NCBI GenBank assembly: GCA_031291445.1
Contig: JARLJA010000189.1
Span: 1-51,097, forward strand
Direction of reading: 5' to 3'
From: Xanthobacteraceae bacterium
GTDB lineage: Bacteria; Pseudomonadota; Alphaproteobacteria; Rhizobiales; Xanthobacteraceae
Length of the DNA stretch: 51,097 nucleotides
In this document: one piece after another, positions 1 through 10,013 of the stretch
Layout of the letters: every line of letters starts with the position of its first letter
How positions within the stretch are numbered: the stretch's first letter is position 1
The notes under the pieces: generated by a model
What the model saw: only the letters and a program-made list of their open reading frames with translations
Database searches by the model: none
What the model was told of the DNA's origin: nothing
Position numbers and translations under genes: made by a program

Positions 1-1690
1 AATTGCCGGTGGCGTTGCGGTTGCGTTTAGCGGCCTGGACGTGGCCGATCAGCTTGGCGGCACCGACCGCGGCGGGCTTGGCCGCCGGCGTGGCGGCAGG
101 CTTCGCGGCCGGAGCCGGTCGCGCCGCGGCGGACTTCGCCGGGCGCGCGGCCGGGGCGTGGCTCACCGTCGCCGGACGGCGCTGCGCCGCTGATCCGTTC
201 TCCTCGGTGCGGAAATAGGCGATGCTCGACTGCAGCGTCTCGGCCTGGGCCGCTAGCTCTTCCGACGTCGCCGACATCTCCTCGGAGGCGCTGGCGTTCT
301 GCTGGGTCACCTTGTCGAGCTGCTGGATCGCCTGGTTGATCTGGTCGGCGCCGACGTCCTGCTCGCGGCAGGCGGCGCTGATCTCCGAGACGAGGCCGGC
401 GGTCTTCTGGATGTCCGGCACCAGGCGGGTCAGCATGTCGCCGGCCTCCGCCGCCACCTTCACGGTCTGCGACGACACCGTCGAGATCTCGGCCGCCGCG
501 GTCTGGCTGCGCTCGGCGAGCTTGCGCACTTCCGAGGCCACCACCGCGAAGCCCTTGCCGTGCTCGCCGGCGCGGGCCGCCTCCACCGCCGCGTTGAGCG
601 CCAGGAGGTCGGTCTGCCGGGCGATCTCCTGCACGATGGTGATCTTCTCGGCGATGGTGCGCATCGCCTCGACGGCGCGGCCGACGGCCTCGCCGCTGGC
701 CTGGGCATCGGCCGCCGACTGGCGCGCGATCTTCTCGGTCTGCGCCGCGTTGTCGGCGTTCTGCTTGATGTTGGCGGCCATCTGCTCCATCGACGAGGAG
801 GCTTCCTCCGCCGACGAGGCCTGCTCGGTGGCGCCCTGGGACAGCTCTTCCGAACTCGACGACAGCTCCTGGCTGCCCGCCGACACGTTGTCGGCGGCGC
901 TCAGCGCCTCCGCCACCACGCCGCGCAGCCGCAGCACCATCTCGTTGATGTGGCCGATCAGGTCACCGACCTCGTCGCGCGAGGCGTTGTCGATGGTCTG
1001 GGTGAGGTCGCCGCCGGCGACCGCCTGGGCCAGCGCGCCGGCGCGGGTCAGGGCGCGGGCGATGCTGAGCGCGATCCACAGCGCGGCGAACACCGCCACC
1101 AGCAGCGACCCGACGACGATGGTCATCATCAGCGTGCGGGCGCTCTCATACTGCTGCCGCGCCTCCGCCCTGGCCTTGTCGAGCAGGCCGCGGTTCAGCG
1201 TGACGAGGTCCGCGAGGTACTTCGCGGCCTCGCCGACGTGCTGACGCCCGTCCGTGGTCGACAACACGCGCGCCTCTTCGTGGTCGCCGCGCGCCACCGC
1301 GGCGCGCATCTTGTCTTCGACGGCCGCGAGCTGCTGCACGGCGGTCTTGGCGCCCGCCCACAGCGGCTTGCCCTGCACGGTCCCGTTGGCTTCGGCGCTC
1401 TCGAGATCGCTCAACAGCGTCTGCCGCAGCTTGACGAGTTCGCCGTCGAAGCGGGCGATGTCCTCCTTGCTGGTGGCCATCACCAGGTTCTTTTCGGCCC
1501 GAACCACGTACATCAGGTCGGTGTCGCGTTGCTGCGACCCACTGAGGCGCTTGACCGGCCCGTCCACCACGTTGCCCAGCGTGGTCTCGAGCGACTCCAT
1601 GTTGCTGATGCCGAGCCAGGCGGTCGCGCCGGACAGCACGATGATGACGGCGAAGGTCAATCCAAGTTTCAGTTTGATGGTGAAGCGCAT
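1..1690 (-). CDS. Methyl-accepting chemotaxis protein (partial, C-terminus off the left edge)
   Basis: This is an inner-membrane chemoreceptor that relays ligand binding to CheA through CheW. A membrane segment lies at about residues 9-27, followed by a ~155-residue periplasmic four-helix-type sensor region, a second membrane segment at about 187-208, a HAMP region, and a long cytoplasmic coiled coil. The signalling hairpin tip is at about residues 355-385, with the signature [20 protein letters not shown]. After the coiled coil the protein has an Ala/Pro/Lys-rich tail that is still open at base 1. The ATG at 1690 has a GGAG ribosome binding site just upstream and lies 11 nt after the cheW stop, so it is the last visible gene of the che operon. 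The ligand cannot be told from the sequence. Confidence 0.95.
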   Translation of the reverse strand, partial: MRFTIKLKLGLTFAVIIVLSGATAWLGISNMESLETTLGNVVDGPVKRLSGSQQRDTDLMYVVRAEKNLVMATSKEDIARFDGELVKLRQTLLSDLESAEANGTVQGKPLWAGAKTAVQQLAAVEDKMRAAVARGDHEEARVLSTTDGRQHVGEAAKYLADLVTLNRGLLDKARAEARQQYESARTLMMTIVVGSLLVAVFAALWIALSIARALTRAGALAQAVAGGDLTQTIDNASRDEVGDLIGHINEMVLRLRGVVAEALSAADNVSAGSQELSSSSEELSQGATEQASSAEEASSSMEQMAANIKQNADNAAQTEKIARQSAADAQASGEAVGRAVEAMRTIAEKITIVQEIARQTDLLALNAAVEAARAGEHGKGFAVVASEVRKLAERSQTAAAEISTVSSQTVKVAAEAGDMLTRLVPDIQKTAGLVSEISAACREQDVGADQINQAIQQLDKVTQQNASASEEMSATSEELAAQAETLQSSIAYFRTEENGSAAQRRPATVSHAPAARPAKSAAARPAPAAKPAATPAAKPAAVGAAKLIGHVQAAKRNRNATGN

Positions 1691-1701
1691 CGGAGGACTC
1701 C

Positions 1702-2226
1702 TTAACGGCTGGCGACGGCGGGACCCGCCGTGGTGCGATCCAGGGTGAGGTTTTCATTCGCCGGCTCCGCGGAGCCGGACGACAGAATGCGGGCGATGTC
1801 GGGAATGACGATGAAGTCGTTGCCGCGCTTGCCGATGAAGCGGATGTAGTCGGGCCGCCAGCGCATGCCGACGCGCGGCACGTCCGCCAGCGCCGACGGC
1901 GCCAGCTCGGTCACTTCGTGGACCTTGTCGGCGCGGATGCCGACGATGGTCGGCACCCGGTCGATCTCGATCTCGATCACGACGAAGCGCGTGTCGATGG
2001 TGTCTTCGGTCTGCTCCATGCCGAACTTGAGGCGCAGGTCGGCGACCGGCACCACCTTGCCGCGGACGTTGATCAGGCCGTTGACGAAGGGCTGGCTGCC
2101 CGGCACCTCGGTGACCGGTACCAGATCGAGGATCTCGCGGACCTGGGCGGCCTCCAGCGCGAAGGTCTGGCCCTGCAGGTCCATGGTCAGCACTTCGAGC
2201 GGCCGGTCGATCATCGCTGCTTTCAT
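1702..2226 (-). CDS. cheW: Chemotaxis coupling protein CheW
   Basis: This 174-residue single-domain CheW adaptor bridges chemoreceptors and the CheA kinase in the cytoplasm. The core pattern is clear: a short beta-strand with [14 protein letters not shown] near residue 20-33, the typical [17 protein letters not shown] at about 53-69, and [10 protein letters not shown] at about 97-106. The length is normal for the family. The gene lies between cheA (13 nt upstream) and the receptor gene, so it is co-transcribed with them. It could be named CheW1 or CheW2 in a multi-cluster genome; the sequence does not decide that. Confidence 0.95.
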   Translation of the reverse strand: MKAAMIDRPLEVLTMDLQGQTFALEAAQVREILDLVPVTEVPGSQPFVNGLINVRGKVVPVADLRLKFGMEQTEDTIDTRFVVIEIEIDRVPTIVGIRADKVHEVTELAPSALADVPRVGMRWRPDYIRFIGKRGNDFIVIPDIARILSSGSAEPANENLTLDRTTAGPAVASR

Positions 2227-2239
2227 CTGTCCCCTCCCC

Positions 2240-4297
2240 TCAGCCCGCGGCCTTGAGCCGGTCGTCGCGCGCCCGGCCGTCCTCGACCAGTTGCGGCACG
2301 TCCAGGATCAGCGCGACGGTGCCGTCGCCGAGGATGGTGGCGCCGGAGAACGACGCGGCGTCGGCGTGCAGGTTCGACAGCGACTTGATCACGGTCTGGT
2401 GGTCGCCGATCACCTGGTCGACCACCAGGCCGACCCGCGACTCGCCGTCGGAGACGACGACGACCTTCTGATAGGGATCCGGCGGGGTCCCGGTGCGGAA
2501 CTGCTCGCGCAGCCGGATGAACGGCACCAGTTCGTCGCGGATGCTGAGGAAGCTGCGGCCGGTGGAGCGCAGGTCGTCCTGCGGCGTCAACTCGACGCAT
2601 TCCTCCACCGCGGTCAGCGGGATCACGTAGCGGCCGCGCCCGATCCGCACCAGCAGGCCGTCGATGATGGCGAGCGTCAGCGGCAGCCGCAACGTCACCT
2701 CGGAGCCGCGGCCCGGAGTGCTGCGGACGTCGATGGTGCCGCGCAGGTCCTCGATGGTGCGCTTGACCACGTCCATGCCGACGCCGCGGCCGGACAGGTT
2801 GGTGACCTCGCGCGCGGTCGAGAAGCCGGGTTCGAAGATGATCTTGAACAGTTCCTCGTCGCCGAGCTTGGCGCCCGGCGCCAGCAGGCCGTTCTCCTCG
2901 GCGCGGGCCTGGATGCGGGCGCGGTCGAGGCCGCGACCGTCGTCGCCGATGGTGATCAGCACCTCGGCGCCGGCATGGCGCGCGGTCAGGCTGATGCGGC
3001 CGCTCGCAGGTTTGCCGGCAGCGGCGCGGCCGTCCGGGGTCTCCAGCCCATGGTCGCCGGAATTGCGGATCAGGTGGACCAGCGGATCGGCCAGCCGCTC
3101 GATCACGGTCTTGTCGAGCTCGGTATCCTCGCCGGTCGTCACCAGCTCAATCTCCTTGCCGAGATCGCGGGAGAGATCGTGGACCAGGCGACGGAAGCGG
3201 CCGAACAGCGAGCCGATCGGCACCATGCGCACGCCCATGGTGGTGTCCTGCAGCTCGCGCGCCAGCCGCTCGATTTCCTCGACCACCGACTGGATCTGCG
3301 GATCGTCGGACGACGCCGTGATCTGCTTCAGGCGCGACTGCGCGATCACGAGCTCGCCGACGCGGTCCATCATCTCGTCGAGCCGCTCCGCCGGGACGCG
3401 GATGCTGCTGCCGCTTTTCGCCGCCGACGCGGCGCGAACATGCTGCTGCTCGGCCAGCGCCCCCGCGAGCTTGTCCTCGGACAGCGTGCCGGTCTCGACC
3501 AGCGGCTTGCCGACCGGCGCCTGGCGGGAGAGCGCGTCGTCGAGCTCTGCGGACTTGACGTCGCCGCGCGCCACCAGCACCTCGCCGGGTCGCGGCGGGT
3601 CGTCGCAGGTCTCGACGCGATCGATCGCCAGTTCCATGTCGTCGAGCAGGAACAGGAACACCTGTTCGATCCGCTCCCGCGGCTCCAGCGTGGTGAGGAT
3701 GACGTCCCAGCCGACATGACATTCGGTGGGGTCGAGATCCTCCAGCGCCGGCACCTGCTCGGTCAGCGCCGTCACCGTCGCCTCGCCGAGTTCCCGGAGC
3801 TCCTCGATCAGCAGCAGCGGATTCGAGCCGGTCGCCATGGCGCCGGAAGGCAGGCGGAAACGCACCCGCCAGGTCACCGGGCCGGCCGCGGCGCCGCTTT
3901 CGACGGGCGCCGCCCCGACCGTCGCACTGTCGACCGCCGCCTGCAGCCGGTCGAGAATCGCCCGGCCGTCGGCGTCGCTCGCCGCGTCCGGCGCCTCGAT
4001 CAGCCGCCGCATCTGGTCCTTGGCGGCGAGCGTCAGCGCCACCAATTCGGCGGTGGCGGCAACCTTGCCCTTGCGGACCATGTCGAACGCGGTCTCGACA
4101 TGATGGGTGAAGGCCGCGACCCGGTCGAAGCCGAACATCGCGCCGGATCCCTTGATGGTATGGAGCGCGCGGAAGGCGCTGTCGATCAGGTCGGCGTCGC
4201 CGGGGCGATGACCGATCTCGAGCAGCGCGTGCTCGAGCTGCTCCAGGAGCTCCTGGGCTTCCTGGCGGTAGGTTTCGGTGGCGTCGATCGGGGTCAT
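2240..4297 (-). CDS. cheA: Chemotaxis histidine kinase CheA
   Basis: This 685-residue CheA autophosphorylates in response to receptors and passes phosphate to CheY. The N-terminal Hpt domain carries the phospho-accepting histidine at about residue 46 (HTIKGSGAMFGF). A P2-like linker region follows, then the dimerisation segment beginning RVPAERLDEMMDRVGELV, then the ATPase domain with an N box (HLIRNSGDHGLE), G1 box (GDDGRGLD) and G2 box (GRGVGMDVVK), and finally a CheW-like P5 domain. The N box reads NSGDHG where NAVDHG is more usual; the catalytic Asn, Asp and His remain. The ATG overlaps the cheY stop as ATGA, which points to translational coupling. Confidence 0.96.
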   Translation of the reverse strand: MTPIDATETYRQEAQELLEQLEHALLEIGHRPGDADLIDSAFRALHTIKGSGAMFGFDRVAAFTHHVETAFDMVRKGKVAATAELVALTLAAKDQMRRLIEAPDAASDADGRAILDRLQAAVDSATVGAAPVESGAAAGPVTWRVRFRLPSGAMATGSNPLLLIEELRELGEATVTALTEQVPALEDLDPTECHVGWDVILTTLEPRERIEQVFLFLLDDMELAIDRVETCDDPPRPGEVLVARGDVKSAELDDALSRQAPVGKPLVETGTLSEDKLAGALAEQQHVRAASAAKSGSSIRVPAERLDEMMDRVGELVIAQSRLKQITASSDDPQIQSVVEEIERLARELQDTTMGVRMVPIGSLFGRFRRLVHDLSRDLGKEIELVTTGEDTELDKTVIERLADPLVHLIRNSGDHGLETPDGRAAAGKPASGRISLTARHAGAEVLITIGDDGRGLDRARIQARAEENGLLAPGAKLGDEELFKIIFEPGFSTAREVTNLSGRGVGMDVVKRTIEDLRGTIDVRSTPGRGSEVTLRLPLTLAIIDGLLVRIGRGRYVIPLTAVEECVELTPQDDLRSTGRSFLSIRDELVPFIRLREQFRTGTPPDPYQKVVVVSDGESRVGLVVDQVIGDHQTVIKSLSNLHADAASFSGATILGDGTVALILDVPQLVEDGRARDDRLKAAG

Positions 4298-4662
4298 GCG
4301 CCAAGCACCTTCTTCACCACCGAGACCAGTTGGTCCCGCTGGAAAGGCTTGGTGATCCAGCCGGTCGCGCCGGCCTCCTTGGCCTGCTTCTTCATCTCGG
4401 CGTCGGATTCGGTGGTGAGGAACAGGATTGGAACGCCGCGATAGGCGGGCAGCTTTCGCAGCTCGCGGATCAGGCCAAGGCCGTTCATCACCGGCATGTT
4501 GAGATCGGTCACGACCATGTCGACCGGCGAGGTCTGCGCCTTGGCGAGGCCGTCGGCGCCGTCATTGGCCTGGATCACCTGGTAGCCGGCACCCTGCAGG
4601 GTCAGCTGCACCATCTGGCGCACGCTCGCGGAGTCGTCGACGCTGAGAATGGTCTTCGTCAT
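4294..4662 (-). CDS. cheY: Chemotaxis response regulator CheY
   Basis: This is a 122-residue single-domain receiver, the expected CheY size, with no output domain. The acidic pair D9/D10, phospho-acceptor D53 (VVTDLNMP), T83 and K105 (TKPF) are all present, so it should be phosphorylated by CheA and act on the flagellar motor or as a phosphate sink. It overlaps the upstream STAS gene and the downstream cheA gene, each by an ATGA, so the three are translated as a coupled unit. The frame stays open upstream for another ~200 nt, but the overlap with the STAS stop and the MTKTILSVDDS start of the domain fix the ATG at 4662. Confidence 0.95.
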   Translation of the reverse strand: MTKTILSVDDSASVRQMVQLTLQGAGYQVIQANDGADGLAKAQTSPVDMVVTDLNMPVMNGLGLIRELRKLPAYRGVPILFLTTESDAEMKKQAKEAGATGWITKPFQRDQLVSVVKKVLGA

Positions 4663-5057
4663 GGGATTTTGGTTCCTTTCAACCAGAACGCCTCGCCCGG
4701 CCCGCGCACCGCGGTGGCGAGGAAGCCGGCGCGGTCGAGGGCGGCGCGCAGCTTGCCGCTCGCTGGCGCGGCCAGAGTCAGCGATTTGTCGGCCTTGTCG
4801 GCGCTTTGCTTGGCCGCCAGCACCAGCTGGATCAGGCTGAGGTCCAGCTCGACGGCGGCGTTGCAATCGATTTCGATGGCCTGATGCGCGGCCATCGCCG
4901 CGGCCAGGCGCTCGTAAGCGGCCTGGATCGTGCGCACGGTCTGCGCACCGTCGAGTTCGAGCCGACAGACTGGGGAAGTGGCGTGAGACACCGGCGACAC
5001 CCGCTCAAGAGGAAATTGTGAGAATTCTGTCTCACAACTCGAACAACCTGTCGCCAT
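4659..5057 (-). CDS. STAS-domain protein at the head of the che operon
   Basis: This small 132-residue protein resembles the STAS (anti-sigma factor antagonist) fold. A beta-strand/helix pattern with an EIDCNAAVELDLSLIQLVLAAKQ segment around residues 61-83 matches the switch region of STAS proteins, although the phosphorylatable Ser/Thr seen in SpoIIAA is not obvious there (DLSLIQL). It overlaps cheY by ATGA. STAS proteins next to cheY-cheA-cheW are found in other proteobacterial chemotaxis clusters, so I infer a regulatory or scaffolding role. The first ~27 residues, including CSSC, precede the domain and may be over-extended: an internal ATG is not well placed, so the longer start is kept. 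Confidence 0.75.
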   Translation of the reverse strand: MATGCSSCETEFSQFPLERVSPVSHATSPVCRLELDGAQTVRTIQAAYERLAAAMAAHQAIEIDCNAAVELDLSLIQLVLAAKQSADKADKSLTLAAPASGKLRAALDRAGFLATAVRGPGEAFWLKGTKIP

Positions 5058-5072
5058 GATTGCAGCGCGGTC

Positions 5073-5087
5073 TTAAATTACCGTTAC
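5073..5087. promoter_or_regulatory. Candidate CtrA-like site before the che operon
   Basis: The sequence TTAA-N7-TTAC lies about 16 nt upstream of the STAS start codon and differs by one base from the alphaproteobacterial CtrA half-site pair TTAA-N7-TTAA. The surrounding stretch is unusually AT-rich for this genome, so a chance match is quite possible. Confidence 0.25.
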
Positions 5088-5113
5088 GTTTCAAAGTACA
5101 TAATTTCATTAAT

Positions 5114-5142
5114 ACTATATTTAATACGATCGTTTTAAGTAA
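5114..5142 (-). promoter_or_regulatory. Candidate sigma-70 type promoter of the che operon
   Basis: Read leftwards, TTACTT (5142-5137) and TATAGT (5119-5114) are separated by exactly 17 nt. The -10 element matches consensus at 5 of 6 positions but the -35 is weak. It lies in the AT-rich stretch 5085-5150, the only plausible promoter region before the STAS gene, and would give a leader of about 50 nt. Confidence 0.35.
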
Positions 5143-5277
5143 TAGCGGGATCTGCTCAGACCTATACTTGAGATTGCCCAGGCCGCTAGGCAAAAAACCC
5201 TAGTGGCACGCCCAGAAATAGGCATGTTCACCGAAACTTCCCGGTCAGGCGGGCTCGGCGCGCGAGCGGCCGCGGCG

Positions 5278-6492
<1,215 letters not shown>

Positions 6493-6638
6493 GGCTGCTC
6501 CTGCCCAGGTCAAACTTACGGCGCCGTGGCGCGGCGCCGAGCGAGGTCACGTTTCAAACGCCGAGACTGTCACGGCCGGACGCCGGCAACTTGCGTCGAC
6601 CGGCTGCGAACCTCGAAGTACGAGCGGATCCCTGCCGG

Positions 6639-7421
6639 TCAGGGACCGGCGGCTTCGCGCCGGCTGCCCAGCACCAGGGTATTGAGATGGCCGCCGCCGG
6701 AGATGTCGATTTCCGCGCCGGTGATGTAGCCGGCCTCGGCGCCGCACAGAAACGCGACCAGCGCCGCGACTTCCTCCGGCTCGCCGAAGCGGCGCACCGG
6801 GGTATGGGCCAGGGCCTGGTCGCGGATCGCCTGCGGCATCGCCCGCACGTTCTCGGTCTCGACCATGCCGGGCAGGACCGCGTTGCAGGTGACGCCGCGC
6901 CGCGCGTATTCCAGCGCCGCCGTGTGGGTCAGGCCGAGCAGGCCGGCCTTGGTGGCGGAATAGCCGACCTGGCGGGACAGACCGCCGCGCGCCGCCACCG
7001 ACGAGATGTTGACGATGCGCCCGAAACCGCGCGCGGCCATGGCGGGAGCCAGCGCGCGCACCAGGTTGAACGCGCCCGTGAGGTTGACGCCGAGCTCGCG
7101 CTGCCAGGCGTCGTCGCTCATCTTCTCGATCGGCGCGATGTTGTTGACGATCCCGGCATTGTTGACCAGCACGTCGACCGGACCGAGTTGGGCCGTGATG
7201 CGTGCGACCGCCGCCTCGACCTTGGCGGAGACCGAAATATCGCAGTTCACCGCGCAAGCGCCGCGGCCGAGGCCGCGAACCTCGGCCGCGGTGTCCTCGA
7301 TCGCGGGATCGATGTCGAGCAGCCCGACCTGGGCGCCTTCGCGCGCCAGGCGAACCGCGATGGCGCGGCCGATGCCGCGCGCGGCGCCGGAGATCAGGGC
7401 GGTTCGTCCTTCGAGCAGCAT
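6639..7421 (-). CDS. SDR-family NAD(P)-dependent oxidoreductase
   Basis: This is a 260-residue classical short-chain dehydrogenase. The cofactor motif is SGAARGIGRA (residues 11-20), NNAG occurs near residue 88, the catalytic Ser lies in NISSVAARGG, and YSATKAG carries the Tyr and Lys. The C-terminus shows the usual YITGAEIDISGGGH. It probably oxidises or reduces a hydroxyacyl, alcohol or ketone intermediate. It lies 108 nt downstream of alkB in the same direction, so it may act on an AlkB-derived alcohol or on a beta-hydroxyacyl-CoA. The motif does not settle the substrate. Confidence 0.9.
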   Translation of the reverse strand: MLLEGRTALISGAARGIGRAIAVRLAREGAQVGLLDIDPAIEDTAAEVRGLGRGACAVNCDISVSAKVEAAVARITAQLGPVDVLVNNAGIVNNIAPIEKMSDDAWQRELGVNLTGAFNLVRALAPAMAARGFGRIVNISSVAARGGLSRQVGYSATKAGLLGLTHTAALEYARRGVTCNAVLPGMVETENVRAMPQAIRDQALAHTPVRRFGEPEEVAALVAFLCGAEAGYITGAEIDISGGGHLNTLVLGSRREAAGP

Positions 7422-7529
7422 GGCGGTGTCCCCCGGGTGCGACGGCTCGCGAGAGGATCCGTCTCTCGCGAGCGAGCATCACAAAGCCAACGCCGAGTGT
7501 CCACGCCGATCTTGCCGGTCAGGGATCGA

Positions 7530-8687
7530 TCAGGCCGCCTCCTTCAGCGCTGGCGGGTCCTCGCCGCGATTGAGCTTGCGGACGTCGCCGCCGGCCCAGG
7601 CCAGCGCGCGCGGGTCCATCACCCGGAACCAGAGCGGCGGGATCGCCGCCAGAGCGAACATGCCCGTGTAGCCGTTCGGCAGCCGCGGGATGTCGTCGAA
7701 ATCGCGCAGCGACTGATACGGCCGCATCGGGTTGGCGTGATGGTCGGAATGGCGCTGCAGGTGGAACGTCATCAGGTTCGACACGATGTGATTGGTGTTC
7801 CACGAGTGGCGCGGCTCGACCGGCTGATAGCGCCCGCTCGGCAGCTTCTCGCGCAACAGCCCGTAGTGCTCGACATAGTTGGCCTGGGTCAGCGCGTACC
7901 AGCCGATGAAGTGATGGGCGAGGATGAAGGGCAGCACCTTCCAGCCGAAAACGGCGATCAATCCGGCGGCCACCACCAGCGTCAGCGCGAAGCCCTGGAG
8001 AATCTCGTTGTCGATCGACCACACCGCCTTGCCGCGCCGGGTCAGCCGCTCGGCCTCGTTGCGCCAGCCGCGCCTGAACGCGCCCGGCAGTTCGCGCGCG
8101 GCGAAGGCATAGATCGATTCCCCGAAGCGCGCGCTGGCCGGATCCTCGGGCGTCGACACCCAGGTGTGATGGCCGCGGTTGTGCTCGATCCGGAAATGGG
8201 CGTAGCCCACCGCATTGTTGGCGAGCATGCCGAAAAAGCTGTTGAGACGGTCCGCCTTGTGGCCGAGTTCGTGGCCGATCAACAGCGCGCCGCCGTTGAT
8301 GGTGCCCACCCCGAGCAGCAGCGCGACATAGGACCACCACGGCAGGTCCTGGGTGCCGACGAAGGCGATGAGCGCGATGTAGTTCAGCCACGGAAACACC
8401 ACGGCGATGCGCGCCAGCCGCAGGTAATAGGGATCGTTCTCCATCGCGGCGACCACCTCGGCCGGCGGATTGTGCGGGTCCTCGCCGATCAGCGCATCCA
8501 GCAGCGGGATGAGCCCGAAGATGAAGAGGAAGGGGATCAGCGTCGCCGCCGCGTTGCCGGTCCGCAGGTAGAGCCAGTAGGACAACGGCGGGATCAGCGG
8601 CGGAATGTAGGAGAGCATCCACAGATAGCGCTTGCCGTCGCGATAGGTGACGGCCTCGCCGGCAGCGTTCGTGCCCGTGAAAATCAT
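7530..8687 (-). CDS. alkB: Alkane 1-monooxygenase (AlkB)
   Basis: This is a 385-residue integral-membrane di-iron hydroxylase that converts n-alkanes or related terminal methyl groups to primary alcohols using O2 and electrons from a rubredoxin. The three histidine clusters are HELGH (139-143), HNRGHH (169-174) and HSDHH (313-317), and the AlkB signature NYVEHYG is at 270-276. About six hydrophobic segments are visible. There is no C-terminal rubredoxin fusion and no rubredoxin gene in this window, so electron transfer must be encoded elsewhere. The ATG at 8687 is preceded by GGAGG at a good distance. The divergent AraC gene on the other side of the repeat-filled spacer is the obvious candidate regulator. 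Confidence 0.95.
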   Translation of the reverse strand: MIFTGTNAAGEAVTYRDGKRYLWMLSYIPPLIPPLSYWLYLRTGNAAATLIPFLFIFGLIPLLDALIGEDPHNPPAEVVAAMENDPYYLRLARIAVVFPWLNYIALIAFVGTQDLPWWSYVALLLGVGTINGGALLIGHELGHKADRLNSFFGMLANNAVGYAHFRIEHNRGHHTWVSTPEDPASARFGESIYAFAARELPGAFRRGWRNEAERLTRRGKAVWSIDNEILQGFALTLVVAAGLIAVFGWKVLPFILAHHFIGWYALTQANYVEHYGLLREKLPSGRYQPVEPRHSWNTNHIVSNLMTFHLQRHSDHHANPMRPYQSLRDFDDIPRLPNGYTGMFALAAIPPLWFRVMDPRALAWAGGDVRKLNRGEDPPALKEAA

Positions 8688-8816
8688 CGCGTTCCTCCGG
8701 ATATGTGGTGTTTTTTGATGGGCGTTTTTGCCACTTGTTGTCATTTGAGCATGGCGAGCGCGGCCCCGTATCGCCAGTTCCCAACAGGCCAAAATTGTGG
8801 CATTTTGCGCCATGGG

Positions 8817-8891
8817 CTAGTGGTCCGATTCCAACATTCGCATCCCAGTTCAGCAGGCGCTTTGCGAATGTTGGAATCAAAGGACCACTAG
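8817..8891. repeat. Palindromic element 1 in the alkB-araC spacer
   Basis: Left arm CTAGTGGTCC plus GATTCCAACATTCGCA (8817-8842) is the exact reverse complement of the right arm, apart from an AAA insertion at 8879-8881 in the right arm. The arms are 26 bp, separated by 20 nt. A related half-copy lies at 23136-23159, so this is a dispersed repeat and not a one-off operator. As RNA it would form a long hairpin. Confidence 0.85.
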
Positions 8892-8905
8892 AATTATGGA
8901 TCTGT

Positions 8906-8979
8906 TCGTGCCCTTTGCTTTTCGAAGTTCGCGAAGGAGATCGCCGCAATGGATCGCGAACTTCGAAAAGCGGGCACGA
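8906..8979. repeat. Palindromic element 2 enclosing the araC start codon
   Basis: Arms TCGTGCCC and GCTTTTCGAAGTTCGCGA (8906-8913 and 8917-8934) pair exactly with 8954-8979, with a TTT insertion at 8914-8916. The 19-nt loop (8935-8953) contains the AGGAG ribosome binding site and the ATG of the AraC gene, and the right arm encodes its residues 3-10. A degenerate copy lies at 35636-35692. Confidence 0.9.
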
Positions 8980-9980
8980 GCCCGATCCCGGACGCCCTGC
9001 AAGCGCCGGTGTCCGTGAGCTATGCGCGGGCGCTGCTGCGGCATTTCGGCAAGACCGGCGCCGAACGCGACGACCTGCTGAAGGGCTCGGGGATAAGGCA
9101 GCAGACCCTGGACCAGCCGGGCGCCGACATGCCGGTGTCGGCGCTCGTCGTGCTCGTCGCCAACATCACCCGCAAGCACGGCGAGTTGTGGCCGCTCGCG
9201 GCGGAGACGGTGTGGTCGACCTCGTTGCAGGGCGCGCTCGATGTCGCGATGCGCACGGCGCCGACCATCGGGGAGGCGCTCAGGACCGGCGCCCGCCACG
9301 GTCCGACGCGGGCGCCCTTCATCCGCAACCGGCTGCATCGGACCGCCAGATCGGTCCGGCTCGAGATCCTGCCTGCCTTCGCGCTCGATGACGGCGTGTG
9401 GCGCGCCGTGGCGCTGGCGGTCAGCCTCAACGTCCATGCGCTGTTTTCGCTGATGCTCGAGGACGCCATCGCCGAGGTGACGCTCGAATTTCCGTGGCCG
9501 ACCCCCGAAAACTTCACGCGGCTGCGGCCGCTCTATTCCTGCAAGCTGAGGTTCGACGCGCCCACCCTGGCGCTCGACGTGCCAAGCCGGCTCACCGCGC
9601 TGGCCTCGCCGTTCGCCGATCCGAAACTGCACGCCAAGGCGGTCGAGGCGCTGGAGGCCGCGGGCACCGGCGGCCCGGACACCGCGGCGCTGCCGCAGAT
9701 CGTCGAGAACCTGATCGCCGCGCGCCTGCCAGAGCGCCTGGGCGAAGAGGACGCGGCGCGCCTGGTCGGCACGTCGCGGCGGACCCTGGTGCGCCGGCTC
9801 GCCGGGGCCGGCCTCGCTTTCCGGCCGCTGCTCGACGGCGTGCTGCGCGAGCGCGCCCGCGCAATGCTCGCGGCCGGCGCGCTGTCGCGCGACGAGATGG
9901 CCGCTGCGCTCGGCTATACCGATGCCACGAGCTTCAGCCGCGCCTGCCGGCGCTGGTTCGGCAGCAGCCGCGAATCTTGA
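8949..9980 (+). CDS. AraC-family transcriptional regulator, divergent to alkB
   Basis: This 343-residue regulator has an N-terminal ligand-binding region of the arabinose-binding AraC type found in AlkS-independent alkane and fatty acid regulators, starting near PVSVSYARALLRHF (residue 20 on). It ends in a C-terminal helix-turn-helix domain at about residues 250-340 (AARLVGTSRRTLVRRLAG, then AAALGYTDATSFSRACRRWFG). The first eleven residues (MDRELRKAGTS) are encoded by palindromic element 2 and look unlike the family, so the repeat seems to have supplied the present start and Shine-Dalgarno. Divergent placement suggests control of alkB, with the SDR and acyl-CoA dehydrogenase perhaps co-regulated. 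Confidence 0.9.
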   Translation: MDRELRKAGTSPIPDALQAPVSVSYARALLRHFGKTGAERDDLLKGSGIRQQTLDQPGADMPVSALVVLVANITRKHGELWPLAAETVWSTSLQGALDVAMRTAPTIGEALRTGARHGPTRAPFIRNRLHRTARSVRLEILPAFALDDGVWRAVALAVSLNVHALFSLMLEDAIAEVTLEFPWPTPENFTRLRPLYSCKLRFDAPTLALDVPSRLTALASPFADPKLHAKAVEALEAAGTGGPDTAALPQIVENLIAARLPERLGEEDAARLVGTSRRTLVRRLAGAGLAFRPLLDGVLRERARAMLAAGALSRDEMAAALGYTDATSFSRACRRWFGSSRES

Positions 9981-10013
9981 CAGCCGTCGCGGCGCGCCGG
10001 CCGGACACGCAGG

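Noticed and set aside
5182-5207. Small inverted repeat GCCGCTAGG...CCTAGTGGC as terminator
   Set aside because: The A/T run is in the loop and not after the stem, so it does not fit an intrinsic terminator.
5202-5216. Apparent sigma-54 promoter TGGCACG-CCCA-GAAA
   Set aside because: The essential -12 GC is missing and no rightward gene follows it.
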